Shown: positions 1-13,100 of the stretch, one piece after another
Position numbering within the stretch: the first letter of the stretch is position 1
How the letters are laid out: every line of letters starts with the position of its first letter
NCBI GenBank assembly: GCA_013400975.1
Contig: WBMZ01014052.1
Coordinates: 94,202 to 158,201, forward strand
Direction: 5' to 3'
Length of the DNA: 64,000 nt
DNA from: Atrichornis clamosus
Taxonomy: Eukaryota > Chordata > Aves > Passeriformes > Menuridae
The notes under the pieces: generated by a model
Seen by the model: the letters and a program-made list of their open reading frames with translations, nothing else
Databases searched by the model: none
Told to the model about the DNA's origin: nothing
Position numbers and translations under genes: made by a program

Positions 1-1129
1 TTTACCTTGGAGAAAACTTGGGTGTGTAAGACGTGAAGAGTAGGAATTATTTGTTGACTTCTTGAGTTTATGTTCAGTAATAGTCAAGACGACCTCAGGC
101 AGATCGAATGTGTACACTTTACCTAGTAATAATTAAGAATTATAATAGGTGAGATAATCCTGTGGTATAGCTGTGTGATGTTGTAGCTGGCACAGCTGTA
201 GGATTGCTGTACATGACAGGGTAGACAGGCAATTTGGGGGAAAAAGGTTTGCCAGATCTGAGATAAAAGCAGATAACAACTGGAATGTGGCAATGCTGGC
301 TTGGATGGAATATTAGTTCAAGATTAAACTAAAAAAAAAAAATCTTTGTTTTTGGTGGAGTTTGAAAAGAAAATTTATAAAATCTTCTGAAATCAGCCCA
401 ATTCTTAATGTCAGGCACTGATTGCATTGTCAGAGGAAGGTGAATGATTTTCATCTGGAACCCCGAATTCCAGACCATATATACTTTTCAACCTACTTAT
501 TTAGCATAAAAAATGAAGACAGCCTCTGACTGAATTACGCTTTTAATAAGAACTTGGAATGACCAACTAAAAAGAAAAAGGAAAGAAAATAAAAGAATTC
601 TTTCAAGTCACTGAACATTATTTCCTTTTCCTTTGTGTCAACAGTATTCCCTTTAGAAATTCCCAAAGGGCATGTGATTTGAAGACACACACTCTGCCTT
701 TTGGCTGCAAAATAATACAGGGGATACACCCTGACTGACCCAGGGATGGGATAAAAGGAAATTTTCCATTCCATTACCCTTTATCCTGGCTCTTTAAAAG
801 GTAGCACCGTTGACAATGTGCCAAATGTAGCACATAATGAAGCTTATGAATCACAGCCATTGTTCCTTGGGGGTAGAGGCACAGTACAGAGGTTATTGTA
901 TATATTTACTACTTCAGTGATTCAGGTCTTAATTAGGAAGGAAAAGACTTGAATGGCCACTCGGATGTGTGTCTTCTCATATACATATGAAAGAGTTCAC
1001 TGATCCCTCAAAGATGTTGTACAAATGGTAGATCCAGTTCTCCCCCTGGGAAAGCCAATAAGAATTCAATCTCCATAAGGGCAAACAGGAAAGCAGAGAG
1101 GAACACAGGAGAAGAACTTTGTCTTGGCC
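1..1129. other. Gene-free AT-rich sequence
   Basis: No coding frame with recognisable content, no RNA gene and no clear repeat were seen. There is a short A-run near 331-341. The 79-codon minus-strand frame at 535-774 has low-complexity composition and no recognised homolog. Confidence 0.6.
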
Positions 1130-1668
1130 ATCTGTTCTCGGCACTGGTGAGGCAGCACCTTGAGTACTGTGGCCAGTCCTTGACCTCTCACTTCAGGAAG
1201 GACATTGAGGTGCTGGAGCGTGTCCAGAGAAGGGCATGGAGCTCAGGAGGAGTCTGGAGCACAGGTCTGGTGAAGAGAAGCTGAGGGAGCTGGGGGGGCT
1301 CAGCCTGGAGAAGAGGAGGCTCGCAGGGACCGTCTAACTCTCTACAACTCCCCGACAGGAGGGTGCAGCCAGGTGGGGATTGGGCTCTGCTCCCAGGCAA
1401 CAAGCAACAGAATGAGAGGACATGAATTGAAGCTGTGCCAGGGGACATTCAGGCTGGACATCAGGAGGAATTTCTTAATGAAAAGAGTTGTTAAACATTG
1501 GAATGGACTGTCCAAGGAGGTGGTGGAGTCAGCATCCTGGGAGAAATTAAAAAAATGACTGGACATGGCACCGAGTTGACAAGATGGTGATCAGTCAAAG
1601 CTCGGACTTGATGATCTTGAAGATATTCTCCAACTTAAAAGATTCTGTGATTCTGTGTAATTCTGTGA
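1130..1668 (+). mobile_element. CR1 LINE 3' fragment
   Basis: The sequence follows the conserved CR1 3' region: a 'gaggcagcaccttgagtact' segment, 'gaggtgctggagcgtgtcca', 'ggctcagcctggagaagagg', 'ggaggaatttcttaatgaaa' and 'aaggaggtggtggagtcagc'. It then ends in repeats of ATTCTGTG at about 1638-1668, the diagnostic CR1 tail. The 61-codon plus-strand frame at 1373-1558 (RLDIRRNFLMKRVVKHWN) is the usual CR1-derived peptide reading and not a host gene. Small deletions are visible relative to the usual consensus. Confidence 0.93.
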
Positions 1669-2539
1669 TCTCCAAAGCTGATTCAGTTGAAAATGAAGAA
1701 ATAACTACATATCTATGGCTTGTGCATTAACCTACACGCGTTATTGGATTTCTCTCCTCAGCTGTTGTGCCATGAAGGAGATGACTTCTCTGGCGTGGGC
1801 TTTGGAGCTCTCTTTTCCTTGCCACGTGGCCTGTGTGCCAGTGGATCATCTGCAAGAGATCTCAGAACACTTGAGTCCTGAAAAGCACTTTGTTTACAAC
1901 ACTGAAAGGGAGTATAGGAAAGATTTGTTATAACTTGGAATTATTCTATATTTATTGTCATTTAGATATTATTTGTTGGATATACCATAGTTGATACCAA
2001 TTAGCTGATCTTGATGCAAATAAAACTGGAATGTCAGAAATATGGTACAGGTTTCATGACTTTTTCAAAATGAGGAACTGGTCCCATAAATTGAATATTC
2101 AAGAACATGATAGTATGGGATTCTGTTTTTTCATTCTTTTTAATTTTTCCTAAAATAGAAAGCAACACTTATGAAAGCCTTTGTGGTTTTTTTCTTTTTC
2201 CTTTTAATCGTGATTAAAGTTTTTCCATGAGAAGTAAAAACAGAAGAAGCCTCACCTAATAATGTAAAAATCCCTTCCTGTTCCGCACAAAGGCTTCTTG
2301 ATGCAGATTTATACTTTATATATGTACATAGCTCCATGTATAGGCATTGTGAATAGTCATAGGAGGAAAAAACGCAGACTTCTGGCACATAGTATCCAAT
2401 TCTTTGAGCAGAAAATCTCCATCTGTACAAGAATTAAATAGTTAAGGATAATTTTCTGCTGCAGAAGTCAACTGGCACAATCCGTACATATTTACAATAT
2501 TAAAACAAGGTATTAAAACACAAAATCTACATAGTTTGT

Positions 2540-3035
2540 AGATTAATTTAGGTTGGAAGAGGAAGATGACCTCTGGATGTCAGGTCATCCAAACCCATTC
2601 TCAAATAAGGTTGTCTTCAAGGGTGGTTTCACAGGGCAGTTCCATGTCCAGATGAGCTTGAGTGTCTCCAAAGATGGCAATTCCATGGCATCTCTGATCA
2701 ACCTGTTTCAATATTTCAGTACCCTTATGGTGAAACTGTTTTTACCTTGTATCTCATCAAAATTTCCTTTGCAGTGTTTTGTGCCCACTGTCACTTGTTT
2801 TCTCATTTTGCTTCTCTGGAAAAACTCTGGCTTTTTCTGTGTTCCTTAACCCAAATTAGACAGTGGAAGTCTCCTGTGAGACCTGCCATGTGGCTTTCTT
2901 TTTAATAACCTGAATAAACCCTGCTCCCTCAGCCTATCTGTGTATGTCATGTGCATCTCCAGCCCCCTGACCATCTCAGTGACCTTCAACTGCAATCTCC
3001 CTAATTTGGGAATGTCCTTATGGTACTGGGAGGGG
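2540..3035 (-). mobile_element. Old diverged CR1 fragment, antisense to the plus strand
   Basis: The reverse complement of a CR1 3' region is recognisable from 'ttaggttggaagaggaagat', through 'caacctgtttcaatatttca', 'tttgtgcccactgtcacttg' and 'tgctccctcagcctatctgt', to 'cagccccctgaccatctcag' and 'gtccttatggtactgggagg'. Divergence is high, so this is an older copy than the one at 1130-1668. Plus-strand frames at 2553-2849 and 2940-3227 are antisense readings of it. Confidence 0.85.
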
Positions 3036-4047
3036 AGGTATGTTATTGCAGACTACTCAACAAAATTTGGACCAAATGAATCACTTTTTTATCCCTCATT
3101 TTTCTGGAAGCCTGAGCCCATCTTATATCAACCACATTGTGCAGCCACAGAACTCTCACGATGCAAGGGTTCAGGCAATGGGCTCTGCTACTGCAGAGAG
3201 AAAAATATGAAAATATTTTATTGGTGAGAGTTTGTGTCACTGCAGGATATCAGCAGATTTAATCCCAGGTTATGAAAGGTATGCACTTTCTTTTTGTGAA
3301 CAGAAAATGTGTGAAATTTAGCTTGGGGCTGATTTATATGAAAAAAACAATAGGTAAGTAAGAAAATAGGTAAGAATAATAAAAAATAAACCAGTAGGTA
3401 AATCAATAAAACAATACATTAAAAAATATTAAAAAGTAAACCAATAAGTAAGTAAATAAAAATTGCTCTGGTTTGGCAACTGTGCAGATCCACATATTGG
3501 CCACAAGAAAAATACTGTGATAGTGAAAAAAAAAAAGTGACAATCTGGAAAGAAGGTTTGTCTTCAGAGGTAAAAAATATGGAATAAAAAGAAAAATGAC
3601 ACTTAGATAAACAATAGAAACAAAGAAGTGAAGGTGTTAAGATAATTTTCTTCTTGATATGGAGCCATTTGAGTAGTATACTCTCAGGGACAAGTGGTGT
3701 TTTCTGTCCTAAATCCTTCTTTTTGTAAACACTTAACATAAAATATTGCTGGCTGGTTTACCAGTCACCTTCACACTTCACTACTTGAGAATGTTTTGTT
3801 TGTGCTTAACAAAGGCAAAGAGCTCTCTGCTGTTTGGGCTGCCTGTTTTAAATGTAAATATGAAGACATATGTTTGCTTTTGGTTTTGACCTTTCTTGGT
3901 GGCTTCTGCAGCTGATGAATCTGAAATGACAAGAGGCTTTCTTCCCAGCTGATATTTCTGCTAAAACTTTGGCTAATTGTAAAACACGCAGGAAAACAGA
4001 GGAGCTGGCTGTAAAATTGCTGTACTCAATAACCTCAGTATGGGCCA

Positions 4048-4057
4048 TTGACGTCAA
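4048..4057. promoter_or_regulatory. Full palindromic CRE-type site (TTGACGTCAA)
   Basis: A perfect 10-bp palindrome contains TGACGTCA, the consensus CREB/ATF site, in otherwise CpG-poor DNA. There is no adjacent recognisable promoter, so this is a sequence match only. Confidence 0.3.
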
Positions 4058-5555
4058 AACAGGATGATCAATTCCTGGAACAAAGATTTAAAGACCCACT
4101 AGAGAAGAATCTCAATTTTTAAGAGAGCAGAATGCTGTTTCTTGCTAACTCAGGATCCTTCTATATATACCAGGAGGAGAGTGCACATCTTGATTAGAAA
4201 TTCATATTTGTACATAATACATAGCAGAAAAATGCAGATTTTAGGGTCCTTTGGAGATTCCAGAGAATTTAGTCATCACAGCAAAGCTGTGCTGAGCAAT
4301 CTCATTGAACCAGTTTTTCATTTGCAACCCTTATGGCTGAAGACAGTGTGATGTGGTGTGCTGAAAACAAACGCTCTGTGTCAATTTTTCCCTACATTTA
4401 CTGATACTGACACTAATAAATACAGAACACAGAGCACTGTATGAGGAGAGGATCCCATTTTTGAAGAACATACATTTCCATCAGTGTCCTGGCTGTCAGG
4501 GGAGTCTGGGCTGTGTCCCTCTGCTTGGCCCCTTGGCCTCATCCCCAATGCAGATAACAGATGCAGGATTGCAACCACTGCAAGGTGCTTCCTCACGTAC
4601 CATCATACAAAGTGAATGACTTATAAAACTTCAAATAATTCAAACATGACCCTCTTTGGGTACTTCTCCCCATTGTTACATAGTTGGGAACCAGTTCATT
4701 TGACTTAGGGACCAACTTAGGGAATTCATCACACTGAACTTTGCATGGGGAAATCATCTCCTTTCAGAGTCTTGCCTGGGTGTTTACAAGCATGGAGCTA
4801 CATCAGAGGTTAACTTTACATCAGTCATGGCACTGTTGCCTGAGATGAGAATTCATCCCACCCTTTGATAACTTCAGTTCCCCACAGACAGAAGTCTTCT
4901 GGTTACAGTCACTGTGGAGATGCCAATAAAAATTCTCACCTTTATTCACAAATAATCAAAGAAAATTGGTGGTCTCTTTGCAAAACCGTGGTCTGTTTGA
5001 GGTGAAAACAAAGGCAAAAACATGAAACAGGCAACACAGGAAGTACCAAAGCTTAAGCAATATAAAAATGGCCTAAATAATATTGATTTTCTAACAGTGG
5101 CTCAAATTTTAGGGCTGCTGAAATTATTTTGTAGGTATTAATTTGGGAAGGATGTCAGAAAAGTGATCTTCAACATTGCAGCTGTTATAAATTATGTTCC
5201 AGACAATATGCTGTGACCACTGCTTAGTGCTGCTTTTAGAGAGGTAAGAAATAAGAGATAGTAGGTGTTCCAAAGTGGGGTTAATGGACTATTTGTGTCT
5301 GCAAAGAGCTGCCTTTCATATGAGTCTGATCCTGTGTGTTTCAAAGATTAAGTAAACAAGAGCAGAGAGAACGGAAGAGTGAAAGAGACAGTGGGACTAA
5401 CCTTCTCTGAAAGGCCAGAAATACCAGTGTGTTCAAGACTCCTAAATCGAACAAGTGCTTCTGAAAAATACATTTCTGTTTCAGAAGCCACAGGAATGAC
5501 AACAGAATTTTCCATACCTGCAAAAGGGAAGAAAGAAATAGGAATGTGAGGTTTG

Positions 5556-5574
5556 TTTTTTTTTTTTTTTTTTT
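5556..5574. repeat. Poly-T tract
   Basis: An uninterrupted run of 19 T. No retrogene body was recognised upstream of its complement, so it is treated as a simple repeat. Confidence 0.9.
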
Positions 5575-8500
5575 ATTAACATGATCCCAATGGAAGGCTG
5601 TGTTTCTGACATGGATTGTCAATACCACAGCATTAGATGTGCTTATAAGAGGAGACAGGATGAGAGTGTGCAGAGCAGTGACTGATTTAGGGGTAGCAAA
5701 AGAGAAATCCACAGCACAAGGCCAATGATGTCGTCAATGGAATCAAGCAGTGGCAATTTTTACACCCTGGAATAGGACATTTTTTTCAGATGATTTGTGG
5801 TCTATGTAATTCCTGCTCAGCAGTGCTATGTGGGCCACAGTGACCTTCAAACAGGGAGTGAGTGATTGCAAGGATAACAAGAATGGCAAGAGCAGTTCTA
5901 ATAAATAAGAACAAAACCAACCCCTTGCCTTTGTTAGGGGTTTTGAACCTTGTCTTCCAGACCTTTAATACTTACCGGGTGGGCATTCACTCTGTGTTTA
6001 TGGCATTGACAAGTCCTTCCCATATGAAAAAACTTATGTGGCATGTTTGCGTTGTTAGTAGGACTTGATAAGGAATTTCACCTCACTCATGGAAATCCTG
6101 AGCTTGGATTCGTCTCATCTCTTGTAGAGCAAAATTACAGCACAATCCTTGTCTCTCTGATGTCTCTGGGCAGTTGGTGGAGGGAGATAAGGATAGGATA
6201 ATCTGTCATACATCACTGTAACAGTGATATAATCCCCTGGCACAGCTCTGCTGCTTTCAGAACATCAGGCACATGCATCAAAGAATGGGTAGGCTAAATT
6301 TGAAATTAATGCCAGGTTAATCATTTAGAGAGATGGCCCAGTTCTGTGTTTTATCCACATGCACTGACAACCACTTTCAGTCCAGGGCAGTGGGAATGGA
6401 TGTGCACAGAGCAAGGAATGCATTGTCACAGCACTTTGCAAATGCAACCCAACCATTTTATTTCACATGACTGTCCCCCAAAGACAGAAAATACATGCAC
6501 ACTTATTTTCTTTATTTGACAAATCTTTAATTAGAAAATCAGTCTTTTCTTTATTATAAAATTTCACAGGCTGATAAATCTTGGTAGGTTATAGAGAGAA
6601 TATTTTTTTCATGATCCTAATATAAAAGTTAAAATAAATAACAGCATTCATCAGATTATCTCTCCCCCCTCCCACTATGTTCCCAATTACAAAAAAACTT
6701 ATAGTCATTAATTTTTATTTAAAAATCATAGATGTATACTGCAGCCTTTTATGACTTGAAGGGATGATATTAATATTTGATGAATTATTAAACATTTTCT
6801 GTGATTCTGACTGGCAGGAGTGGAAACACAACAGGCTTAGATCTTAACCCATACATGGAATTTTAATGCTCTAAACTCAGCAAAACAACAACCTACAGGG
6901 GAGCACATAGCAAATTTGATGATTATAACATTGTCTCTTTAAAAAGGAAACTCCGATCATTAGTTAGCATGAAAACATTGAACCGATTGCACAGTCAAGC
7001 TTGCAGGTTCACATACAGATTTTGCACCGGGGTGCTGCTGACGCTGTGCTGGTGTGTTGTGCTGCCTGTGAGGTGTGGGCATGCCTTTGGATCAGGACGC
7101 TCCAGCTGAACACGGTAGGGCTCCATTCACACGGGACTGACACAGAGAGACTTTGACTAAAGGTGCAAGACCGTAACCTGGACATTTGAATAGAACTGCG
7201 TTAAAGGACGTGGTCACTACTGAACCCACCCATGCACCGACATGCGGGGGCACTGGAAAACAGCCCAAAGTTTTGTTTACTGCATGTTTACAAAGCAGCT
7301 GCTTCCCTGGAAAGAAGTATCCAAGCGATGGAATGAAATCTCATATGAAAAATGAATATACAGTATCTACATTGCCTTGTGTTCCTCATTAAAATGATGA
7401 ACAGTTTATCATTCATATCTAATTAATAGAACAGAGTCTAAAATCTGGGATTTTGTATCTATTTTGCATAGTCCATTTAATACCCGGTATTTTCTCACTT
7501 GCATGATTAGTGTCTAAGAGAAACAGTTAAATAAATACACAGCCATTTACATAATGTCACAGTTTATTTAAAGCATTTTGAAGCTGAAATGATGAAAAGA
7601 GGACTGGGTAAATTACTTGGCAAACTGCACATAATTTATTACTACACTGAGCAAGTATATTGCACTGTCTAAAATAGTCACTGTTAAATTACCAACTTTT
7701 AGACGCTGTCTAGATAATTTTCCATGATTTTGCCCCCCTCCCCCCAAGCTACAAATATACATACAGTTCTAAGTCTGGATTGTAATGGAAGCCCTACTGA
7801 AAATAATTAATTGTTGTCACCCCAAGGTTGGAATCAGCAGTGAGTGCAGCAATAATGCAGCTCTTCTTGGTGAACACTTCATTGCTGATTCCCCTGCACG
7901 TATCCAGACCTCTTCTGAGGTGCATTTGTCAACACATTCTCAGATTGTTCTCTCAGCAGGTTTGTTCTAAAGCCCACTGATGCTCATAAAAATATTCTTG
8001 TTTCTAGGCTTCAGGCAAGTCTCAGGATGTGCCTTACTTGATCTTTGTAGTTTTCCCGTTATTCCCTGGGAATAACTTTGCTGATATTTGGCTGTGCCCA
8101 TTGTTCCATCTGTCGGCTGTCATTTAGGAGATTTACTCCAAAAGAAATCCCTTCAGAATCACACTCACCTCACCTTACCTCTACATCTACGCATGAACTA
8201 GAACATCTGATAATTCACCTGTGCATGGACTAGAGCTCCCAAGGTTCCTTCCCAATCAGCAGAGAGAAGCAGGTACTTTTATGGCACAGTTAATTTCTCC
8301 TGGTTCTTTTCACCTTTGTTATGACATAGTGGATTGTGCCCAGGAAGTGCCTGCTTCTCTCTTTTGGCCAAACATGGACCCTAGAAATGTCCTTATTTTG
8401 GCCAGAAAAATCCCAGGCTCTCATACTGGAGTCAAGCTCATACTTATATCCTTGACTTGTAAGTTTTAAAAGTGGTTATTGTTTGCTTGTCAACACTGAT

Positions 8501-9786
8501 CAAGGTCAGACAAAGTTTGACTGCAGAAGCCAGGCTCAAACATATTGCAAAGTCTGATTTTGACACTTTTCAGGAAGCTGACACCTGGAAATTGCACAAA
8601 GGTTCCTAACTGTGTGTTTTGCTGGAGGACAAATTTGTCTTAGCTACGAAAACACAGTTGGATCAGAGATTTTATCAAGAAAATAGAATGAACTTGAGTT
8701 ATCTTTTTTAATTGTCACTAATCATCATCAAAAAATCATCATTATGATGTGCAGGTGGTTTGGCTGAACACATGGATGCATTTTAAGTTCTTCCACATGT
8801 TTCAAAATGCTGAAGGATTCTGAACTACATGTCCTGCATACTTAAAAAATGTAAGGTAAATTTTACATATGCAAATTTTGATGTAATGAGACTGAAGTTT
8901 GGACTTCATTGAGCTGGTGCTCAATTTCAAACATGAAATTAAGTTCAGAAGGTAAATCATGTAATAAATACAACACAGTGTCCCTTCCTAATTTATGTCC
9001 TGAAATTCAAAAACAACAGGGAAAGATCAAACTAAAACAGCTCAGAAAGCATGGCATTATCTCCTCTTTGTCCTGAAAATATCATTAATAACTGATTGGC
9101 TCTTGTGAAAAATTTGGATTAAAAATATAAGATTGATGGAAGTGATATTACCCTGGGATTATTCTAGCATCTGTCCTTGTACTACTGTTCAGTCTATTTG
9201 CCTCTGTATAAAAAGCTGTGGTCACTTTTGTTTCAGTCAAGTTATACCAAAAATTTTGGAAACAGTGCACTCTTGCCCCCTCCCCCAGCAAAAACAAACC
9301 CTGATGAAGTCAAAGGGAGCATTTCCAACAGCTCCAGGAGGCTGTGGAACAGTCCTCAATGCAAGGAAGTGAAATACAGAATGAGCCAAGTGGGAGCCTC
9401 TATCCAAAAGGACTCAAGTCTTAAAAGCTGTCACGCAACTAATCCTGTCATAAACTTTTGCAGGACTCTAAATGTTTGATATTCATACACTCTAGTGACG
9501 GCCATGGCACAAAGCATGCAAAGAGCCTCACAAACACTAAATTGTACTGCATTTTAGGAAAATAGATTATGCTCTTGTAGGGTCAGTGTGTTTAATGATC
9601 ATATTGGGAAATGCTGAAGCACAGACACAGAAAATGAGTTTTCTGTTTGAATGGTACACATCACTTTTTGCAATGCATGTGCTGAGAAAGTAGAACCTTT
9701 TGTTGATTCACACTGTAAATTTTCATCCTCACAGACCATTAAACTCTGGGTCATGAGCTAGTAAAATTTATCATTTTATTACAAAT

Positions 9787-9818
9787 TATATATTTTAAAA
9801 TATATATATACACACACC
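9787..9818. repeat. AT-rich dinucleotide repeat (TA then AC)
   Basis: A short TATATATA run passes into CACACAC. It is a small microsatellite in AT-rich DNA. Confidence 0.8.
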
Positions 9819-10096
9819 TAAAATAAATTAATCATTTATTTACATTTGGCAATAAAGCATGAGGTTGCTCATCCATTATTTATCCCTGCAGTGAAAAACA
9901 AGAATAGGGATGCAAAATTTCACTGAAAATTTTCTTGCTTGTGCTGTACAATATTTTGTTCTGAACTAAAATCCCTGGGGTCCCTCATCCCTTAAATTTT
10001 GATCCAGAACAATAAGCAAAACTTCTGCACAGATGGGAAAACACATGGTACTCCTTGCCCAGGCTTTCAAGCAGAGAAGAAATGGCATCTTTAGGC

Positions 10097-10134
10097 TTTC
10101 TTTTTTTCTTTCTTTCTTTTTTTTTTTTTTTTTT
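10097..10134. repeat. T-rich simple repeat (TTTC units then poly-T)
   Basis: The tract has irregular TTTC units followed by 18 T. It is low-complexity sequence with no adjacent element recognised. Confidence 0.9.
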
Positions 10135-13100
10135 ACCATAGTTTAATTCCACCTGCCACAAGAGAAAACCTAAGACAATTATGAAAGTAAGAGGAAGATG
10201 GGAGGGCTGAATCTCAGCTTATTCTTTGGCACAATAAATCCATTGAAAATCTGTTAAATTTTACCAATAGTGGAACAATATCACATAGGTAGGATAGTGT
10301 GGGAAATTCCATAGGCAACAATTACTAGGACTTTCTCATTATTTCTTCAACCTAAATCTGTGTGTCTTTCTCCACCTTCCCTCCCCAGAGTTGTAGCTGC
10401 CTTGGTGAAATCTTTGAGTAATTTTGTTTCAAGATTTTCTAGATATCAAAGTCCTGTAAGCTCTGCTCCTTTCTTGTCCTTGGAAAATGCTGTTTTATCA
10501 ACACTTGCTTTTCTTACAAATGGCGTGAAAATTCATTTTTACTACTGTTTTTGACTATGTAGTAATTAATATTATTAATTGTATTCCTAAATCCTGAAAA
10601 AGATGGACTTATAAATTAATCATTTTGGTGTGTTTGAAATGGGATCAAGCATTTCAATAATTTTGCCTCAGAATATTACATTTCAGTTTGCTGAACTTGA
10701 ATTCCTTCAGTTCTTGTCCTTGGAACATCAAACCATATTTCCCTGTCATGGCATACTCTCTCCTCTTAGACCTTATAGTTTCAGCATCCTGACTGGCTCC
10801 AAGCTGGGCTACCTCTCCCTCAACACCAACACAACTCCCATGGGATTCAATGCTCCCATGACCCCTTTCTTTGGAAGACTTATGGATCCCCCACCTTGGC
10901 ACCCAATGAGATGTGATATTTGTCTGTAGAGCCTGACCAAGACATGGTGGAGAAATAGACCTTTGTGCAACAACTCTTGAAGATAGCAAAAATCATCAGC
11001 AAAGGGGTTTTCATGAAGATGTTGAGGAATTTTAATTAATGGCATGTGATCTGGGAAGTCCTACCAGCTCTGCTCGTGGTGAACAGCCTTGACCGGAGCA
11101 GAAACTCCACTGCTGCCTTCAGAACTTGACAACAGCTCAACCAAGGACTCTTCCCACCTGTGGCCACTCTATCGTTTGACATTTGTTCAAAATTAACACG
11201 GAGAAAACTTGACAGGTTTTGTCGCTGAGTGCAATGAATGGCGTGGGATGGAAGGGACACGATGGCAAACCTATCATACATGAAAAACCTAAATCTCAGC
11301 ACACACACAAGAGAACACTTTGTGTTCTCTATACACAAAGAATTGACCTTGACCATGTGCACATACACACACCAGATGTTTACATGCCCCTCTCACACTG
11401 CCAGCAGATAAATAATTGTATCTTTCTTTGCAGAAAAAAAGCTCACAACAGGTACCAGAGCAAACCTGCTTTGTCCAGGAGAACCTTGTTTCAGAGTTAA
11501 GCAGAGTATCCACTTGCTTACAGCCATGTAAAATCTTTCACACAAAGTAACAACATGGGCAACAAGCAAGAGCAGAGGGGTGTGCACACTGAGAAGCACA
11601 TGAATATCTTTCAAAGAGACATAATCTCTGACAGAACAAAATAATTCTGTGTACTTCAGCGCAACTCCTTACAACTCCTTCAAGAATGCTCATGCAGATT
11701 AACACATTAACAAGGTTCTCTTATTCAGTTGTTATCTACTGTACCTCCCTTCACCTCCTCAGTACACTCTTCACTGTGTTATTTTGCATTTCACACTTTA
11801 TCTCTCTCCCTTTTGTCAAGGAATTATGTTTCTAGGAATGTCAGTCCGTCAACTGCTAAGATGACATAAAAAGAAGTTTCTGATATGCCGTTATCTAAAG
11901 CCTCAGATCTGGCTCCTCATACACTCTAGAAATTTTAAATTCTTCTGTTCCTATTGATCTCCGGGAAATTAATGTTATCTGGATGTAGTAATCCAAGAGC
12001 AGTATACCACATAGCAAGTTTTCTCTCTGCCATTCCTGATGATCCTGTGGATGTATTTATTGTGGCATCAAGTTTCTCAGATCCATATGGTCTGCACAGA
12101 TCCCTCATTTTTCAAAGGTTTTCATTTATGATGCTAGTTATACCAGAATGACAATAGAAATATATTCTTGAGAGTGGCCTTTGTTGTAGAAAGAACTTGT
12201 CTCTTCTGCCTGCTTTTTCTAATTAAAAAGTTCTCATTTTTCTTTGCTCTACTTAAACTTTATTGAGTTTTGGGTCACAGTGAAAAATATGCTCAATTTC
12301 TTGGCTTACTCAGCTAAAAGGTACTCAGTGACTTGACAATTTTTGTTCTGCTCTTTTTTATGCAGTTTTCAGCTCCTGACACAATGCATTCAGGTACAGC
12401 TGTTCCCAAACCTCACAACAGAAGGAAAAAGTACAAATTATATGAGGGCACAATTTTGCACCAAATCCCAAAGGCTGTAGCAACTGAAACCAAGCCCCCA
12501 ACTTCAGATTGTGTCCACTTGGGAATGACCTAAATGACAGCATGTGTGTGAATAATTTCTTGAATAAGCGGCTCTGTCATTTCAAGGTGTAATCCAAAGA
12601 TTATGGCTCAGGCTGAACATTCTTAAGTCAGCAATGAGATCTCTGAAACAATTCCAGATGGCCTGAGACCTGTCAGGACAGTGAAGGCCACCTGCAGAAC
12701 AGAGGGGAGGAGGGAAAGATGCTGCCTCAATATTAAAAACACCACTTTTGTAGAGGTTTTCTGTTTCCTTCACAACTTTGTATGTCCCTTGCCTCTGCTC
12801 CACCTACATGCAATGGTCACAGAACTGTCCAGCACATTTCCCAAAGTATTTTCATTTTGAGCACTTAAACTGTGACATAATCTTGGATACATCTTCCAGA
12901 GCACAGACTTACTGCTTTTGAGGAGCTGATCATGCAAGTGGGTCAGCTTGGGGAGAGCTCTATATAATGTGACTGATTTCACAGTCTCTGTCTGGATCTA
13001 GGGAACAGAATTGAGCTTTTCCTTCCTGTTGATGAAGGTAGAGGTTTGAGACATCAAAGGGATTCTGGCAGGATTTTAGAAAAAGCTGCTTTAAGTTGAC

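Noticed and set aside
5341..5712. 123-codon minus-strand frame through a poly-T tract, considered as a retrogene
   Set aside because: The frame reads through a homopolymer giving poly-Lys, and no parent gene is recognisable on either side.
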